DNA of 7,730 nucleotides from an uncultured Eubacteriales bacterium (GTDB taxonomy: Bacteria; Bacillota; Clostridia; Monoglobales; Monoglobaceae): assembly GCA_900550775.1 (NCBI GenBank), contig URTH01000078.1, positions 1 to 7,730 of the forward strand, given 5' to 3'. The notes beneath the pieces are model-generated. The model was not told the origin of the DNA. It saw nothing but the letters and a program-made list of their open reading frames with translations, and searched no databases. Made by a program: the position numbers and the translations under genes. Position 1 is the first letter of the stretch. Every line of letters begins with the position of its first letter. This document shows positions 5,885 to 7,730 of this stretch, in pieces.

Positions 5885-7730
5885 CTATTTCAAATACGCG
5901 CAAAGCGGCGAACTGCTATTTGCCAGCAGCTCCCGTATGAGCTGCCCGGCAAGTTCTGCGCCCGTCTGGGTGAGATGCAGGTAATCCTTGTTAATGGAAT
6001 TGTTGGGGTCAGCCGACGAACTGCCGGTGAATACCTCTTTGTATTCGGACGGCTGCATGGCGCTCAGCCTTGCATACATCGCCGTATTTAAATCCAGGCA
6101 AAGATACCCGTTCTGCGCCGCAAAATCCTTCATATCCGTCACCGGACAAACACATTCCGTCCCGGAATACAAGCCCGTAAGACACGAATTTGCCAAAGCG
6201 GTATAATCCTGCGTCAGGTTCGGCGTTGCGGTGACAAAGATCACCGATGCCCCCTTTTCCTTGCAGCGGTCTGCGATTTGAGCCAAATTTTGTTTAAAGG
6301 CGGCGGTATTTTTTGTGCCGTCATAACGGTTGGCCTCGTTCCATCCAAGCGCAACCATCACATAATCGCCCTCACGAAGCTCGCGCAGAATGCTCGGCAG
6401 AATCGGCGGCGATACCTTTTTATTCGGCTCCGGGCGGTTCGCGCCATGGAGATAGATATTGGTATTATATCCGCCGACCGAATAATTCCGCACACGCACG
6501 TTATCCCGGAACATGCTAAAGACGTATTCTCCCCAGCCTTGCTGCGGCGCAAGCTTTGACGGATCATAATAACGGCAGATGGAATCGCCCAGCAAATATA
6601 CCGTGGTATCGTACTGCGTATCATCGATTAGCGTCATGATTTCATAATCGTCAATCCCCAAATCAAAGATGGCGTTCGACCATGCCGCAAGCATAAACTC
6701 ATTTTTGTTATCCTGCCAGTTGATTTTTCCGCTCGGACAGGTTGCCTGGTTTGAAATTCTGCCCAGGTACTGCATCGTCTCTCCCTCTTTTTGCAGGTAG
6801 ACATCCATATAGTACCCGTGTTCTTCTGCCTCGGTACGGACAAAGTCGCAAATTAAGGTGTACCAGGTGTTGGTCTCAAGCACGGGCGATGTCTCAAACG
6901 GCTGCATGAAATCATTGGTGGTGCCCCGATGACACAGGGTAAACCGGTTGTTGTTCATTCCCTTTGAGGACAGTACAATCTGATCCAAATCAGACGACCA
7001 CAGATATATCATGCCGTCATTGTTCTTGGTAAAGCTATGCAGATTAAAGCTTACTTTGCTGCGCAGTGCCTTAGCGCCGCTGTTTCCATAACTGTTTTGC
7101 CGATATAACTGTACCTTTGCCGATCCGGTCGTATTCCTATCCTTAACAAAACGAATATATTGATTTTCACTGTCGTCCGTCCTTGAGGCAATCTGAAGAT
7201 GCGCATAGGTGTTTGCCTCATCCACACTGCCGTCATCAAGATACGCCATGGCGCTTTGGTTAATCCGCCATATGCCGTCGCCGCTGTTTCCGAAATAAAC
7301 ATTGCCGTCATTTAACAATTTCGGTACACCGCGCCGGCTTGCCTGCATCTCGGTCGTAGACGTCAGAGTCGCGCCGTTGCAGTTATATCGCCCGGCCAGC
7401 ACCATGGGCACAAAGTTCACCTGATAGGTAACGCGCTTCTCCTTCGCCTCGACCGTAATCTCCTTTAAGTTATCCGCGTCAAAGGTAAAGGTTTTATCCA
7501 CACGCACACCGTCTGCTGTTATGCGTCCCTCGCCGGTTAAGGTCATCTCCAGTTTCGACAGATCCGGCGTAACGCCCGGCGATATTTTTCCGTCCGCCGC
7601 CTCTGTCTCGCTTTTCAGCGCGGTATACGGAACCGCAAAGGTCATGGTATGGCTCTCCGGATTAATGACTGCCTCGTAGTGATAGATGCCGACCTTTACC
7701 GATGCGGCAGAAATCTCTGCCGCATCGCCC
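5885..7730 (-). CDS. Multi-domain SGNH/GDSL hydrolase, rhamnogalacturonan acetylesterase (CE12)-like; 5' end beyond window
   Basis: The frame stays open to the right edge, so the true start lies outside; 614 codons and the stop are visible. The ATG at 7645 is internal, since in-frame sequence upstream (for example VKVGIYHYEAVINPESHT) continues the same domain. Counting from the first visible codon (7727-7729), residues 1-110 look like an Ig-like beta domain. Residues 130-360 look like a lectin/LamG-type jelly roll (LYLWSS-like and NTWYTLICDF stretches). Residues 375-614 form the SGNH domain. Its blocks are GDS at 381-383 (nucleophile Ser383), SVGG at 417-420, GWNE at 462-465 and DYLHLT with Asp582 and His585. 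The stretch PQQGWGEYV after the GDS block and NYSVGG resemble CE12 enzymes such as YesT that deacetylate rhamnogalacturonan. Block III reads GWNE where CE12 usually has GHND. A secreted or surface enzyme is likely, but the signal peptide would be outside the window. It is followed at 42 bases by the sugar kinase. Confidence 0.85.
   Translation of the reverse strand, partial: GDAAEISAASVKVGIYHYEAVINPESHTMTFAVPYTALKSETEAADGKISPGVTPDLSKLEMTLTGEGRITADGVRVDKTFTFDADNLKEITVEAKEKRVTYQVNFVPMVLAGRYNCNGATLTSTTEMQASRRGVPKLLNDGNVYFGNSGDGIWRINQSAMAYLDDGSVDEANTYAHLQIASRTDDSENQYIRFVKDRNTTGSAKVQLYRQNSYGNSGAKALRSKVSFNLHSFTKNNDGMIYLWSSDLDQIVLSSKGMNNNRFTLCHRGTTNDFMQPFETSPVLETNTWYTLICDFVRTEAEEHGYYMDVYLQKEGETMQYLGRISNQATCPSGKINWQDNKNEFMLAAWSNAIFDLGIDDYEIMTLIDDTQYDTTVYLLGDSICRYYDPSKLAPQQGWGEYVFSMFRDNVRVRNYSVGGYNTNIYLHGANRPEPNKKVSPPILPSILRELREGDYVMVALGWNEANRYDGTKNTAAFKQNLAQIADRCKEKGASVIFVTATPNLTQDYTALANSCLTGLYSGTECVCPVTDMKDFAAQNGYLCLDLNTAMYARLSAMQPSEYKEVFTGSSSADPNNSINKDYLHLTQTGAELAGQLIRELLANSSSPLCAYLK
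7701..7726. repeat. Perfect 11-bp inverted repeat inside the esterase gene
   Basis: GATGCGGCAGA (7701-7711) and TCTGCCGCATC (7716-7726) pair perfectly around a four-base loop. The stem lies in the open frame, coding for DAAEISAAS, and has no T run on either strand, so it is not a standard terminator. It could be an mRNA hairpin or a coincidence of alanine/serine codons. Confidence 0.6.

Noticed and set aside
5456..6091. Plus-strand open frame of 211 codons across the kinase-esterase junction
   Set aside because: It is antisense to two well-supported genes, has no family signature, and its composition reflects complementary codons.
7643..7645. ATG at 7645 as the true start of the esterase
   Set aside because: The frame stays open to the window edge with sequence continuing the same beta domain, there is no good ribosome site, and no signal peptide follows.

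Overview
The window looks like a spore-forming, fibre-degrading Firmicute of the class Clostridia, such as Lachnospiraceae or Oscillospiraceae. I infer this from a SpoVT/AbrB-type gene start, sigma-A-like promoters, strong AGGAG ribosome sites, a Clostridia-type large serine recombinase and the style of the sugar genes. No species can be named from the sequence alone.

Left part (1 to about 2310) reads as one end of an integrated mobile element. It holds the 5' end of an unnamed gene running off the left edge on the minus strand. Its residues are consistent with a PD-(D/E)xK nuclease-like fold. Facing away from it is a complete 587-residue large serine recombinase on the plus strand. The gap between them carries a good sigma-A promoter, a decisive ribosome site and an 8-bp inverted repeat that could be an operator.

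Junction (about 2286 to 2408): the recombinase gene ends inside the first codons of a minus-strand gene. Those codons match SpoVT, a forespore transcription regulator of the AbrB family, for 34 residues and then stop matching. What remains is a 40-codon fragment with its own ribosome site and promoter. The simplest reading is that the element integrated inside a spoVT-like gene and that this is one attachment-site junction. The 3' part of that gene should then lie at the far end of the element, left of this window. This resembles the skin element in sigK, where excision restores a sporulation gene. It is the most interesting feature here.

Right part (about 2410 to 7730) is resident chromosome with genes on the minus strand, in transcription order from the right. 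They are a multi-domain SGNH/GDSL hydrolase like rhamnogalacturonan acetylesterases (5' end cut by the window edge), an FGGY sugar kinase 42 bases downstream, a hairpin, and then a clan GH-D (GH36/melibiase-like) glycosidase with its own promoter and a strong terminator. Together they suggest use of pectin side chains (rhamnogalacturonan I, arabinan, galactan): the esterase removes acetyl groups, the glycosidase releases sugars, and the kinase phosphorylates a ketose. The substrates are inferred, not shown.

I see no tRNA, rRNA, CRISPR array or complete insertion sequence. The only stretch over 200 bases without a gene is 2409 to 2628, which is AT-rich and holds the spoVT promoter region and a strong hairpin terminator.
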